DNA from: CAZJYI01 sp964550025
Lineage (GTDB): Bacteria > Verrucomicrobiota > Kiritimatiellia > UBA8416 > CAYOBW01
NCBI GenBank assembly: GCA_964550025.1
Contig: CAZJYI010000149.1
Location: 1-25,942, forward strand
Reading direction: 5' to 3'
Length of the DNA: 25,942 nt
Part shown: one piece after another, positions 1 to 7,050 of the stretch
Layout: each line of letters starts with the position of its first letter
Numbering within the stretch: the first letter of the stretch is position 1
Notes under the pieces: model-generated
Databases searched by the model: none
What the model was told of the DNA's origin: nothing
What the model saw: only the letters and a program-made list of their open reading frames with translations
Program-made: the position numbers and the translations under genes

Positions 1-115
1 AACATCGAACGTTGAACATCGAATGTTGAACATCGAACACCGAACATTGAACATCGAACATCGAACGTTGAACATCGAACACCGAACATCGAACGTTGAA
101 CATCGAATGTTGAAC
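1..115. repeat. Heptamer tandem array (GAA every 7 bp)
   Basis: About 16 tandem heptamers of the form YGAACRY, for example CGAACGT, TGAACAT and CGAACAC, run from the window edge to about 115. The period is exactly 7 bp, there are no unique spacers, and the array may continue to the left. A matching array in the same orientation lies at 4398-4489. Such arrays are common intergenic elements in draft genomes of PVC bacteria; that is recollection and was not searched. No function is known to me. No gene is visible here. Confidence 0.85.
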
Positions 116-263
116 GTTGTTCCGTTCTCTGTGTGTCCTCTGCGCTATTGATGATTGGGTTCTTTGCTTCCCGCGAAGGTCTTGCATATCACCCGTGGGG
201 ACTCCCCATCCGTGGAGCGCTCGCCCCCATCCGTACTGCTGCCCGCCATTTTCTTGCTTTCTT

Positions 264-389
264 GACAGGATTTACAGGATCTACGGGATGGGATGGGTTA
301 TGCTGCGGTTTCGGTATTCCGCGTTTGACGCAGGTTCGGGGCATGGGGCACTGACACCTGAAACCCGAAACCTGACACCTCAAATCCGG
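264..389. repeat. Composite of two short-period intergenic repeats
   Basis: The stretch 116-401 holds no convincing gene. It contains two short-period repeats. Around 264-297 there is a 9-bp-period run (ACAGGATTT, ACAGGATCT, ACGGGATGG). From 349 to 389 there is a 7-bp-period run (ACCTGAA, ACCCGAA, ACCTGAC, ACCTCAA). Both lie just past the 3' end of the auxiliary lipoprotein gene, which stops at 402. Small open frames across this stretch translate the repeats and look artefactual. Confidence 0.6.
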
Positions 390-401
390 CTTCAGTATGC
401 C

Positions 402-1232
402 CTATTCGACATTCGAGCTCTCGAGAATCTTCTCTGCCAGCTCTCTGCCGAGGTCGTCGACGAGGGCGCTCATGGTCAGGACGATGCTGGTGTAGTTCTC
501 TGCGACAGGGCGTTCGTAGGATCCCGCGTGCGTGACGCGTTGCCCGTCCTGCCCGAAGAGGCAGCACTCGGCGGTGAGCCTGGCTTTTCCTCCCGGTGTG
601 GCCAGGAACGTGTTGACGACAACCCTGATCTGCAGTTCCGGTCTGGCGCCTCCCCAGGGGAAGACGAGCACATTGTGGGGCGGGAGTGATTTCTTGAGCG
701 ACGAACACAGCACACGTTCCACGCCGCATTCCAGCGATTCTCCCCAGCGGTGAAACTCGGCCACCTCAATGCCCACGCCGCCCGTTCCGGTGACGATCTG
801 CGGTCGGTCAAGGTAGTCGGGCAGGGATACGGGGTGCAGGCCGATGGTGACGGAGTCGGCCTGTGATGTCTTCAGTGCGGGCGCGTTCCATTCGCGCGGC
901 TGCAGTACGTAGAAGTGCGACTTTGGCGTTGTTGCGCAACCGGTAAGGAGCGCCAGGAGTATGGCGGTCGCCGTTTGCTTCGCAAAGTTACGTCTGGCGA
1001 AGGCGTTGGCGCGCAAACTCGAAATCCGAAAGCCGAAATCCGAAACAAATCCGAATGTCAGAAAGGGGAAAAAGTGGGAAAACGGGGAGGTCGACACGAG
1101 ACTCTTCTCTCGGTTTCTGACATTCTGACATTCGGGTTTCGGGTTTGTCTCGGATTTCGATATTCGGATTCCGGATTTGCGGCCGGGGACCCTCTCCAGA
1201 ACGATTCTGGTCACATGTTCCTGTTTTCGCAT
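402..1232 (-). CDS. ABC-type transport auxiliary lipoprotein (PqiC/YmbA-like)
   Basis: Outer-membrane lipoprotein that would partner the MCE/Mla transporter encoded just upstream. A lipobox LLTGC is preceded by a hydrophobic stretch and a basic n-region (ARRNFAKQ). The mature part has the family pattern: an early FYVLQP strand, LPDYLDRPQIV, then HRWGESLE. The mature length, about 178 residues, fits PF03886. The frame as it stands opens at ATG 1232, which has AAGGAG 11 nt upstream and lies 3 nt after the mlaD-like stop. This puts the lipobox Cys at residue 99, too deep for a signal peptide, because residues of about 17-72 are translated from an inverted-repeat element. A TTG at 1016 in the same frame would give a 204-residue precursor with Cys27, a normal lipoprotein signal, and is probably the functional start. 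Family call firm; start uncertain. Confidence 0.82.
   Translation of the reverse strand: MRKQEHVTRIVLERVPGRKSGIRISKSETNPKPECQNVRNREKSLVSTSPFSHFFPFLTFGFVSDFGFRISSLRANAFARRNFAKQTATAILLALLTGCATTPKSHFYVLQPREWNAPALKTSQADSVTIGLHPVSLPDYLDRPQIVTGTGGVGIEVAEFHRWGESLECGVERVLCSSLKKSLPPHNVLVFPWGGARPELQIRVVVNTFLATPGGKARLTAECCLFGQDGQRVTHAGSYERPVAENYTSIVLTMSALVDDLGRELAEKILESSNVE
1018..1182. repeat. Inverted-repeat element inside lipoprotein reading frame
   Basis: Two arms of roughly 45-60 bp are imperfect reverse complements of each other. Arm 1 (about 1018-1067) runs CGAAATC, CGAAAGC, CGAAATC, CGAAACA and then a TGTCAGAAA edge. Arm 2 (about 1121-1182) carries the complement, with TTTCTGACATTC doubled. Both arms have a 7-bp internal period with GAA phased. 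The centre, about 1068-1120, is non-repetitive. It lies between the ATG at 1232 and the signal peptide of the lipoprotein and keeps the frame open. Confidence 0.75.
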
Positions 1233-1235
1233 GGC

Positions 1236-2192
1236 TCACTCAGCTCCTTGTTTGCCTCTCAGCAGCGATTCGGGGTGGCGTTCCAGGTAGTCTGTCAGTG
1301 TTCGCAGCGATTTGGCGGCCGCGGTGACTTCTTCCAGGGCTTCCTGTGTTTGCAGGCGAAGCGAGGAGTTCGCCGCCAGGACGGAAGCGGCGTGGTCGGA
1401 TGTCCGGGTCAGGCTTGTCGCGAGAACGGTGATATTCGTGTCAACGCTCTGGAGTGTTTGGCGCGAGACCTTCAGCGTTTCCTGTAGCGAGTGCGACACG
1501 TTCGTGACCTCTCCGGCAATGGGCTCTATCTGCTTTTCGAGCGAGGCGGCGGCCTTTGAGAGGTCCCCCAGCGTGGAGCGCAGCGAGGCTACCGCGTTAG
1601 TGAGGTCATCCGACCCCGCGATGTCGGCGAGTGACTTGATGAGCCGGTGCGCGTCCCGGATGATATCTTCGAGCGGCAGTTCCTCGAACTCCTCCTTCAC
1701 CTGGCTCAGGGACGTCGGGACGGTGGGGATCTCCACGTATTCAAAGCCGTCTCCCAGCATCTCGCCGGGCTTTTCGGGCTCCATCTTGAGCACGATCTTC
1801 AGCTTGCCGGTCAGCAGGCTTTGCATCTGCAGTTGTGCACGCATGCCGTCGACGATCATACGCTGCATTTCCGCGGCCAGGTCGTCACACCGTTCACCGC
1901 GTTCCACGTCCCACTGGTCCGGCTCGAGCTGGACGACGACCGGTGCCCGCGAGGTCCGCCGCGTCGGGTCATAGACCAGGCGGATGTCCGTGACAGCACC
2001 GACGCGCACGCCTTTGAACTCGACGGGGGCGCCGATGTCCAACCCGCCGATCGGGTCGGAGAAGTGCAATATGGCGTAGTGCTTTTCCTTGAAAGCGTCG
2101 CCGACACCTGCCACGACGAGCGCTCCCACTGCGAGCATCAGGGCCGTGATCACGAACAGACCGACGGCTACCGGGTTTGCTTTCTTGCTCAT
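1236..2192 (-). CDS. MlaD-like MCE-domain protein, lipid transport
   Basis: Periplasmic, membrane-anchored substrate-handling subunit of an MCE lipid ABC transporter, 318 residues. A single N-terminal membrane segment (about 9-30, VGLFVITALMLAVGALVVAGV) is followed by an MCE domain at about 38-110, with the typical core GLDIGAPVEFKGVRVGAV. The rest is long, helix-rich and partly heptad-like, which in this family forms a periplasmic tunnel or needle. The phrase GAPVEFKGVRVG resembles PqiB/LetB-type MCE domains as much as E. coli MlaD. The start is ATG 2192, preceded by GGAGG. The gene lies between the ATPase, across an assembly gap, and the auxiliary lipoprotein, all on the same strand, so it is read as one operon. 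Which lipid it moves cannot be told from sequence. Confidence 0.9.
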   Translation of the reverse strand: MSKKANPVAVGLFVITALMLAVGALVVAGVGDAFKEKHYAILHFSDPIGGLDIGAPVEFKGVRVGAVTDIRLVYDPTRRTSRAPVVVQLEPDQWDVERGERCDDLAAEMQRMIVDGMRAQLQMQSLLTGKLKIVLKMEPEKPGEMLGDGFEYVEIPTVPTSLSQVKEEFEELPLEDIIRDAHRLIKSLADIAGSDDLTNAVASLRSTLGDLSKAAASLEKQIEPIAGEVTNVSHSLQETLKVSRQTLQSVDTNITVLATSLTRTSDHAASVLAANSSLRLQTQEALEEVTAAAKSLRTLTDYLERHPESLLRGKQGAE

Positions 2193-2202
2193 CTCTTCCT
2201 CC

Positions 2203-2302
2203 NNNNNNNNNNNNNNNNNNNNNNNNNNNNNNNNNNNNNNNNNNNNNNNNNNNNNNNNNNNNNNNNNNNNNNNNNNNNNNNNNNNNNNNNNNNNNNNNNN
2301 NN
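2203..2302. other. Assembly gap (100 N)
   Basis: Exactly 100 N, typical of a scaffolding placeholder of unknown true size. It separates the ATPase stop (2316) from the mlaD-like start (2192). Both flanking genes are complete, so no known gene is broken, but missing sequence or an extra small gene cannot be excluded. Confidence 0.97.
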
Positions 2303-2315
2303 GCGGGCACCCCGG

Positions 2316-3074
2316 TCAATCCATCTCCCCCCGCCGCAGGAAGCTCTGCACCGTTGGGTTCCGGGATTCCTGCAGTAGAGTCTTCGGTGCACCTTCCGCG
2401 ATCATGGTCTTTGCGCCGGCATCCAGAAAGACCGAGTTCGTGCCTACCGCCATGATGCTGGCCAGCTCGTGCGTAACGATCACGACGGTGGCTCCCAGGC
2501 TGTCGCGCAGTTCCGCGATGAGGTCGTCGAGGCGCTTTGCGCTGATCGGGTCCAATCCGGCTGAGGGCTCGTCGACGAACAGGATCTCCGGGTCCAGCGC
2601 GATGGCCCGGGCCAGGCCGGCGCGTTTCTGCATGCCGCCGCTGATTTCGGAGGGATAGAAGTCCTCGCATCCCGCGAGCCCCACCAGGGACAGCTTGAGT
2701 GCGACGAGCTCCCGGATCTCCGCGGCGCCCAGTTCCGTGTATTCCTCCAGCGGCAACGCCACGTTCTCGGCCAGCGTCAGCGAGCTCCAGAGTGCGCCGC
2801 CCTGGTACATGACACCCATGCGTCGCACCATCGTCTCGCGTTCGGTATCCGGCGCGTCCCAGAGGCTGGCGCCGTCGAACAGGATGCGTCCGCGCGCCGG
2901 CCGCTTGAGACCGATGAGATGGCGCATGAGCGTGCTCTTACCGCAGCCGCTGCCTCCCATGATGACAAAGATGTCCCCGCGCCTGATCGTGAACGTAAGA
3001 TCACGCTGGATGACGAAATCCCCGTACTGCATGTCGAGGTCTTCCACGCGGATATGTTCGTTGCCACTAGCCAT
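2316..3074 (-). CDS. MlaF-like lipid ABC transporter ATPase
   Basis: Cytoplasmic ATPase of the MCE/Mla transporter, 252 residues, a normal length. Visible motifs: Walker A GGSGCGKST (40-48), Q-loop near 91, signature SGGMQKR (145-151), Walker B ILFVDEPSAGLD (164-175) and H-loop His202 in VTHEL. The SGGMQKR signature and the LxG(L)DP region are typical of the MlaF subfamily rather than of importers for small solutes. The start chosen is ATG 3074, 2 nt after the TAG of the permease gene, so the two are translationally coupled. A longer open frame upstream is an overlap with the permease gene and is not used. The gene ends 13 nt before the assembly gap. Confidence 0.93.
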   Translation of the reverse strand: MASGNEHIRVEDLDMQYGDFVIQRDLTFTIRRGDIFVIMGGSGCGKSTLMRHLIGLKRPARGRILFDGASLWDAPDTERETMVRRMGVMYQGGALWSSLTLAENVALPLEEYTELGAAEIRELVALKLSLVGLAGCEDFYPSEISGGMQKRAGLARAIALDPEILFVDEPSAGLDPISAKRLDDLIAELRDSLGATVVIVTHELASIMAVGTNSVFLDAGAKTMIAEGAPKTLLQESRNPTVQSFLRRGEMD

Positions 3075-3076
3075 CA

Positions 3077-4225
3077 CTAGAATCCCGTCAATGTCGTTAC
3101 CACGGCCACGATCGAGTCGGCGATGATGATGTAGACGATGGCGCTGACAACCGCCTCCGTGGTGGCTTCGCCGACGGCCGACGCGCTGCGCCCGCAGCGC
3201 ATGCCGCTCCGGCATCCGGCCAGGGCAATGAGGGCGCCGAAGATGACGCTCTTGATGAGGCCGACGGCCAGGTCGTCGAGCGAAAGCGCCTTGGCGGCTT
3301 CGGTGTAGAAGGCGATGGCCGACAGGTCCAGCGTGCCGATCCCGACGAGCAGTCCGCCAAGCACCCCAAGGACGTTGGAGTACATCGTCAGCAGGGGCAT
3401 GACCAATAGCAGGGCGAGGACGCGGGGTAGCACCAGGAAGTCGACGGGCGAGATGCCCATGGTTTTGAGCGCGTCGACTTCCTCGTTGACCTGCATGGTT
3501 CCCAGTTGCGCGGCGAACGCGGCACCGGTACGGCCTGCCATGATGACCCCGGTCATGAGCGCCCCCATCTCGCGGAACATGCCGATGGCCACCATGTCCG
3601 CCACAAAGATCTGCACGCCGAATGCCTGGAGCTGTATGGCGCCGAGGAACGCGACAATGGTCCCGACAAGGAGGCTGATAACAGACACAATCGGCAGAGC
3701 GTCCGTGCCGCAAGCCTGCATCATCAGGCCGAAGTCACGCCGCCGGAAGCGGGCGCGCCCGCCCAGAAGGCGGCCGAAGGACAGTCCGACCTCCCCCACG
3801 AAACGCAGGAGATCGACGCCCGATGAGAGGCGTTCGACGACGTTTATGCCGATGCGCGCGACCAGGCCCTCGTCGCCCTTTGCCGTTCTGTCGGTCTGCT
3901 CCGGAACGGCGCGTGCCAGCGCGAGCAGCCGGGCGGCCCCCGGAGGAAGGGCGTCGGCGACGAAGGCGATCTCCGCGCTGTCGCACGAGTCACGAACCTG
4001 CAGGAGAAAGACCAGCAGGCTGCTGTCCCACGTGCCCAGTGCCGTGCAGTCGAACACCACTCGGCGGATTCCCGACTCGGGCGCGAGTTGCGAAATGAGC
4101 GGCGCAGCGGGCGGGATGTCAGCCTCGATTCTCCAATCGCCGCGCAGTGCGATGCGCAGGCAACCGGGTTCGGGCGAGCCCGCCTCAAATCCGGCCTGCT
4201 CCGATTGTCTCTCTGCCGCGGTCAT
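3077..4225 (-). CDS. MlaE-family lipid ABC permease with N-terminal STAS domain
   Basis: Inner-membrane permease of the MCE lipid transporter, 382 residues from the chosen start. Residues about 20-110 look like a STAS domain (LRGDW, VVFDCTALGTWDSSLLVFL), the job done by separate MlaB in E. coli. Residues about 145-382 are the MlaE domain, with five or so hydrophobic helices and the conserved FREMGALMTGVIMAGRTGAAFAAQLGTM and NEEVDALKTMGISP core. STAS-MlaE fusions are known in several phyla. The start is unsure: ATG 4225 (MTAAERQ) was chosen, and ATG 4267 would add 14 residues, MLDSRRLICLTVIL. Neither has a clear ribosome binding site, and a TAGACT hexamer just after 4264 could be a -10 box, which favours 4225. 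First gene of the operon. Confidence 0.9.
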   Translation of the reverse strand: MTAAERQSEQAGFEAGSPEPGCLRIALRGDWRIEADIPPAAPLISQLAPESGIRRVVFDCTALGTWDSSLLVFLLQVRDSCDSAEIAFVADALPPGAARLLALARAVPEQTDRTAKGDEGLVARIGINVVERLSSGVDLLRFVGEVGLSFGRLLGGRARFRRRDFGLMMQACGTDALPIVSVISLLVGTIVAFLGAIQLQAFGVQIFVADMVAIGMFREMGALMTGVIMAGRTGAAFAAQLGTMQVNEEVDALKTMGISPVDFLVLPRVLALLLVMPLLTMYSNVLGVLGGLLVGIGTLDLSAIAFYTEAAKALSLDDLAVGLIKSVIFGALIALAGCRSGMRCGRSASAVGEATTEAVVSAIVYIIIADSIVAVVTTLTGF

Positions 4226-4297
4226 CAGGATGACAGTCAAGCATATCAAACGGCGGGAGTCTAGCATGGGACGCGGTTGGGAGGGGGAATGCTGAAT

Positions 4298-4397
4298 NNN
4301 NNNNNNNNNNNNNNNNNNNNNNNNNNNNNNNNNNNNNNNNNNNNNNNNNNNNNNNNNNNNNNNNNNNNNNNNNNNNNNNNNNNNNNNNNNNNNNNNN
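4298..4397. other. Assembly gap (100 N) next to heptamer array
   Basis: A second 100-N placeholder. It abuts the heptamer array at 4398, so the assembly probably broke in the repeat. The array is likely longer than seen. The gap lies upstream of the permease gene and may hide its promoter. Confidence 0.97.
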
Positions 4398-4489
4398 CTG
4401 AACATCGAGAGCTGAACATCGAGAGCTGAACATCGAACGTTGAACATCGAACGTTGAGCATCGAACGTTGAGCATCGAACGTTGAACAC
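4398..4489. repeat. Heptamer tandem array (GAA/GAG every 7 bp)
   Basis: About 13 heptamers, TGAACAT, CGAGAGC, CGAACGT and TGAGCAT, in strict 7-bp register and in the same orientation as the array at 1-115. Truncated on the left by the assembly gap. With the first array it brackets the whole lipid-transport operon. Confidence 0.85.
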
Positions 4490-4507
4490 CCAAATCGAGG
4501 TTGGTGG

Positions 4508-4536
4508 TTGGCTCCCGGACCGGCTTTCGCTATGAT
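4508..4536 (+). promoter_or_regulatory. Sigma-70-like promoter for the ABC-F gene
   Basis: TTGGCT (4508-4513), a 17-nt spacer, then TATGAT (4531-4536). The predicted transcript starts near 4543. GGGAGG at 4552-4557 then sits 5 nt before the GTG start at 4563. Spacing and both boxes are close to consensus; still a prediction by eye. Confidence 0.65.
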
Positions 4537-4562
4537 GTCGCGCTTTCATCCGGGAGGTATGT

Positions 4563-6476
4563 GTGTCGATTCTGAGCATGGCGGGTGTGCGCATTGCGTT
4601 CGGGGCGGAGCCGTTGCTGGACGGTGTGGACTTGCACATCGAGCGCGGGGACCGCGCATGCCTCGTGGGGCGCAATGGTGCGGGCAAGACGACACTCATG
4701 CGCCTTCTTGCGGGAGAAGTCGCGCCGGATGACGGCCGGATCATCCACCCGCCCGATGTTAGAACGGCCTATCTGCCGCAGAGTATCCCGCCCGATCTGG
4801 AGGGGGCAGTGGGCGACGTGATCGGCCGCGGCATTCCCGAGGACGGCACTTCGCACTCCGGGCCGGCTGCACCGCAGATGGACCGCGTGGCCACGCTTCT
4901 CGGGCTGGACCTGAGAGCCGACGTGGCATCGCTTTCGGGCGGTACGTTGCGGCGTGTTCTGCTTGCGCGGGCGCTCGTCTGCGAGCCGGACGTCCTGTTG
5001 CTGGACGAGCCCACCAACCATCTCGACATACCGTCCATAGAGTGGCTGGAGGGCTTTCTTGGGCGCTACGTCAAGACCTTCCTCTTCGTGACGCACGACC
5101 GCATGTTCCTGCGCCGCCTCGCCACGCGCATTCTCGATCTCGATCGTGGGCAACTGGTGGATTGGCGTTGTGACTATGACACCTTTCTGCGTCGCAAGCA
5201 GGCCGTGCTTGCCGATGAACAAGTGCGCAACAGCCGTTTCGACAGGAAACTGTCCAAAGAGGAAACGTGGATTCGTCAGGGCATCAAGGCCCGGCGGACT
5301 CGCAACGAGGGGCGCGTCCGGGCGCTGGAGGAGATGCGCAAGCGGCGTGAAGCCCGGCGTAGCACGGAGGGCACGGCACGCCTGCAGCTCCAGCAGGCCG
5401 AAGATTCCGGCCGCCTGGTTATCGAGGCAGACGGTGTTTCGTTCTCCTACGAGGGAGTGGCCGTGGTGCGCGACTTCTCCACGACGATCCTGCGCTCGGA
5501 CCGCGTCGGCATCATCGGCCCGAACGGATGCGGTAAGACAACGCTTCTTCAGCTCTTGCTTGGCGAGCATGCCGTGCATGAAGACGATGGCGCCGACTTG
5601 CGTATTCAGCGCGAGCGGCTGGATCATCGCGTTTTCACCTACGAGATTACGCCGCGAAACCAGCGCGGGCTGCGTCCGGCCCAGGGAACGATCCGTCGGG
5701 GCACCCGACTCGAGGTCGCCTATTTCGATCAGCACCGTCGCAAACTCGACGACGAGGCAACGGTGTGCGAGAACATCAGCGGCCAGGGAGACACGGTGCG
5801 GGTCAATGGCAAGCCGCGCAATGTCTACGGCTATCTTCAGGAGTTCCTCTTCACGCCTGACCGTGCGAGGACGCCCGTTCACGTTCTGTCCGGAGGGGAG
5901 CGGAACCGTCTTCTGCTGGCAAAGCTCTTTGCGCAACCCGCCAACCTGTTGGTGATGGATGAGCCGACCAACGACCTCGATATCGAGACGCTGGAACTGT
6001 TGGAAGAGCAGCTCATGCGCTATACGGGGACGCTGCTCCTTGTCAGCCACGACCGTGAGTTCATCAACCGCGTTGTGACGTCCACCCTGGTTTTCGAGGG
6101 GGAGGGGCGTATCGGGGAGTACGTCGGGGGGTACGACGACTGGCTGCGGCAGCGCGGAGGCGGTGGGGAGGCCCCAAAGACCTCTATGCCGAAAAGGGGA
6201 CCGCGCGCCGCCAGACGCGAGCGCACGCGAACCCTGACAAACAAGGAACGTCAGGCGTTGCGGGAACTGCCGAAGCAGATCGAAGATTGGGAGTCGGAGC
6301 AGCAGGCATTACACGAAACCGTGGCCGACCCGGAGTTCTACAAGAAGCAGCCCGGAGCAATTGCTGAAGCCAAGGCGCGGCTCGATACACTCGCCGCCGA
6401 GCTGGACACGGCCTACGAACGCTGGGCCGAGCTTGAGGCGCTGGAGCAGGAGATCCGGTCGGCGAAAAGCCGGTGA
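4563..6476 (+). CDS. uup: ABC-F family ATPase, Uup-like
   Basis: Soluble duplicated ABC ATPase of 637 residues without membrane segments; family members act on ribosomes or, for Uup, in DNA and ribosome-related maintenance. First domain: Walker A GRNGAGKTT (about 36-44), LSGG near 124, LLLDEPTNHLD near 146. The linker with many basic residues (about 215-280) matches the P-site tRNA interaction motif region. Second domain: Walker A GPNGCGKTT (about 319-327), LSGGERNR near 442, VMDEPTNDLD near 463. Residues about 555-637 form the Uup C-terminal coiled coil (LTNKERQALRELPKQIE start). The start is GTG 4563 with GGGAGG upstream; ATG 4578 is an in-frame alternative. It is followed by hairpins, so it is probably its own transcript and not part of the arsenic operon. 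Confidence 0.93.
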   Translation: MSILSMAGVRIAFGAEPLLDGVDLHIERGDRACLVGRNGAGKTTLMRLLAGEVAPDDGRIIHPPDVRTAYLPQSIPPDLEGAVGDVIGRGIPEDGTSHSGPAAPQMDRVATLLGLDLRADVASLSGGTLRRVLLARALVCEPDVLLLDEPTNHLDIPSIEWLEGFLGRYVKTFLFVTHDRMFLRRLATRILDLDRGQLVDWRCDYDTFLRRKQAVLADEQVRNSRFDRKLSKEETWIRQGIKARRTRNEGRVRALEEMRKRREARRSTEGTARLQLQQAEDSGRLVIEADGVSFSYEGVAVVRDFSTTILRSDRVGIIGPNGCGKTTLLQLLLGEHAVHEDDGADLRIQRERLDHRVFTYEITPRNQRGLRPAQGTIRRGTRLEVAYFDQHRRKLDDEATVCENISGQGDTVRVNGKPRNVYGYLQEFLFTPDRARTPVHVLSGGERNRLLLAKLFAQPANLLVMDEPTNDLDIETLELLEEQLMRYTGTLLLVSHDREFINRVVTSTLVFEGEGRIGEYVGGYDDWLRQRGGGGEAPKTSMPKRGPRAARRERTRTLTNKERQALRELPKQIEDWESEQQALHETVADPEFYKKQPGAIAEAKARLDTLAAELDTAYERWAELEALEQEIRSAKSR

Positions 6477-6498
6477 CGCCTGCCTGCGAGCTAGAGAT

Positions 6499-6558
6499 CC
6501 GCTCGCTCACGCTCGTGGGTACATGGCTTTCCCTGTGGCTGCGAACGCGAGCGAGCGG
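6499..6558. repeat. Inverted repeat after uup
   Basis: Arms 6499-6515 and 6542-6558. The outer ten bases, CCGCTCGCTC and GAGCGAGCGG, are perfect complements, and the inner seven match with two exceptions; the loop is 26 nt. It begins 22 nt after the uup stop and could help end that transcript, but there is no T-tract. Could also be a REP-type intergenic element. Confidence 0.55.
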
Positions 6559-6578
6559 ACGAGATTGGGGCGTGTCAC

Positions 6579-6664
6579 CCCCTCCTTCGTCTCTACCCTC
6601 GTCTTTGCCTTCGTCTCTCCCAACGCAGACGAGGGCAAAGACGAGGGTAAAGACGTTGGAGGGG
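6579..6664. repeat. Large hairpin, 37-nt arms, 12-bp-period
   Basis: Arms 6579-6615 and 6628-6664 pair at about 33 of 37 positions around a 12-nt loop. The inner 21 bp have a single mismatch. The right arm is itself a direct repeat with a 12-bp period, GACGAGGGCAAA then GACGAGGGTAAA. Such a long hairpin would be very stable in RNA and may act as a terminator or a 3'-end stabiliser for uup. There is no poly-T, so an intergenic repeat-family element is equally likely. Confidence 0.7.
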
Positions 6665-6701
6665 ATGTGTGCGATCCTTCCCCGTTGATTCTGATTTCTT
6701 T

Positions 6702-6723
6702 CATTTGGTCGCTTGACCAAATG
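6702..6723. promoter_or_regulatory. Perfect palindrome, likely ArsR operator
   Basis: CATTTGGTC, a 4-nt spacer, then GACCAAATG: a perfect 9-bp inverted repeat whose right end is 25 nt before the arsR start. The right arm overlaps TTGACC (6714-6719), which could be a -35 box; no convincing -10 was found. Dyads of this kind upstream of arsR are the usual operator of this repressor family, which lets go of DNA when trivalent arsenic or antimony binds. Confidence 0.65.
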
Positions 6724-6748
6724 ACCATGGGATGTTACGCCTACTCTC

Positions 6749-7048
6749 ATGACACGCAAGCAAACCCGAAATCTGCAGGCGCGGGCGGAGATATTCAAGG
6801 CGCTCGGGCATCCGGCGCGGCTGGCCATGGTGGTGGCACTGGGCGAGGGTGAGCGCTGCGTGTGCGAGCTGCGGGCATTGGTTGAGTTGGACATGTCGAC
6901 CGTGTCAAAGCACCTCGCGGTTTTGAAGTCGGTCGGGTTGGTGGAGGCGGACAAGCGCGGCAAGCAGGTCTTCTACGCGCTTGGTCTTCCCTGCGCACTG
7001 GGATTCCTGGAGTGCGTGGACAGGGCGGTAACGGAACGGAGGCGTTGA
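6749..7048 (+). CDS. arsR: ArsR/SmtB-family metalloid-responsive repressor
   Basis: Winged-helix repressor of 99 residues that would control this operon by binding the palindrome just upstream. The core pattern is clear: FKALGHPARLAMVVAL, then GERCVCEL, then the recognition helix MSTVSKHLAVLK and the wing GLVEADKRGKQVFY. Cys37 and Cys39 form the CVC motif of the As(III)/Sb(III) site. The third cysteine of the E. coli-type site is Arg42 here. Cys82 and Cys89 near the C-terminus may supply the missing ligand. ATG 6749 is the only in-frame start that fits; there is no good ribosome binding site, so the mRNA leader may be short or absent. Ends 2 nt before the permease start. Confidence 0.92.
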   Translation: MTRKQTRNLQARAEIFKALGHPARLAMVVALGEGERCVCELRALVELDMSTVSKHLAVLKSVGLVEADKRGKQVFYALGLPCALGFLECVDRAVTERRR

Positions 7049-7050
7049 GA

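Noticed and set aside
1..115. Possible CRISPR array
   Set aside because: The repeat is a strict 7-bp period with no unique spacers, no repeat of 25-40 bp, and no cas gene nearby.
117..689. Plus-strand open frame of 190 residues at the left end
   Set aside because: It runs across intergenic repeats and then antisense to the auxiliary lipoprotein gene; translation has no recognisable domain.
3077..4744. Extended permease reading frame of 555 residues
   Set aside because: The extension reads through the assembly gap and heptamer array and into uup on the other strand; the conserved part begins after the chosen start.
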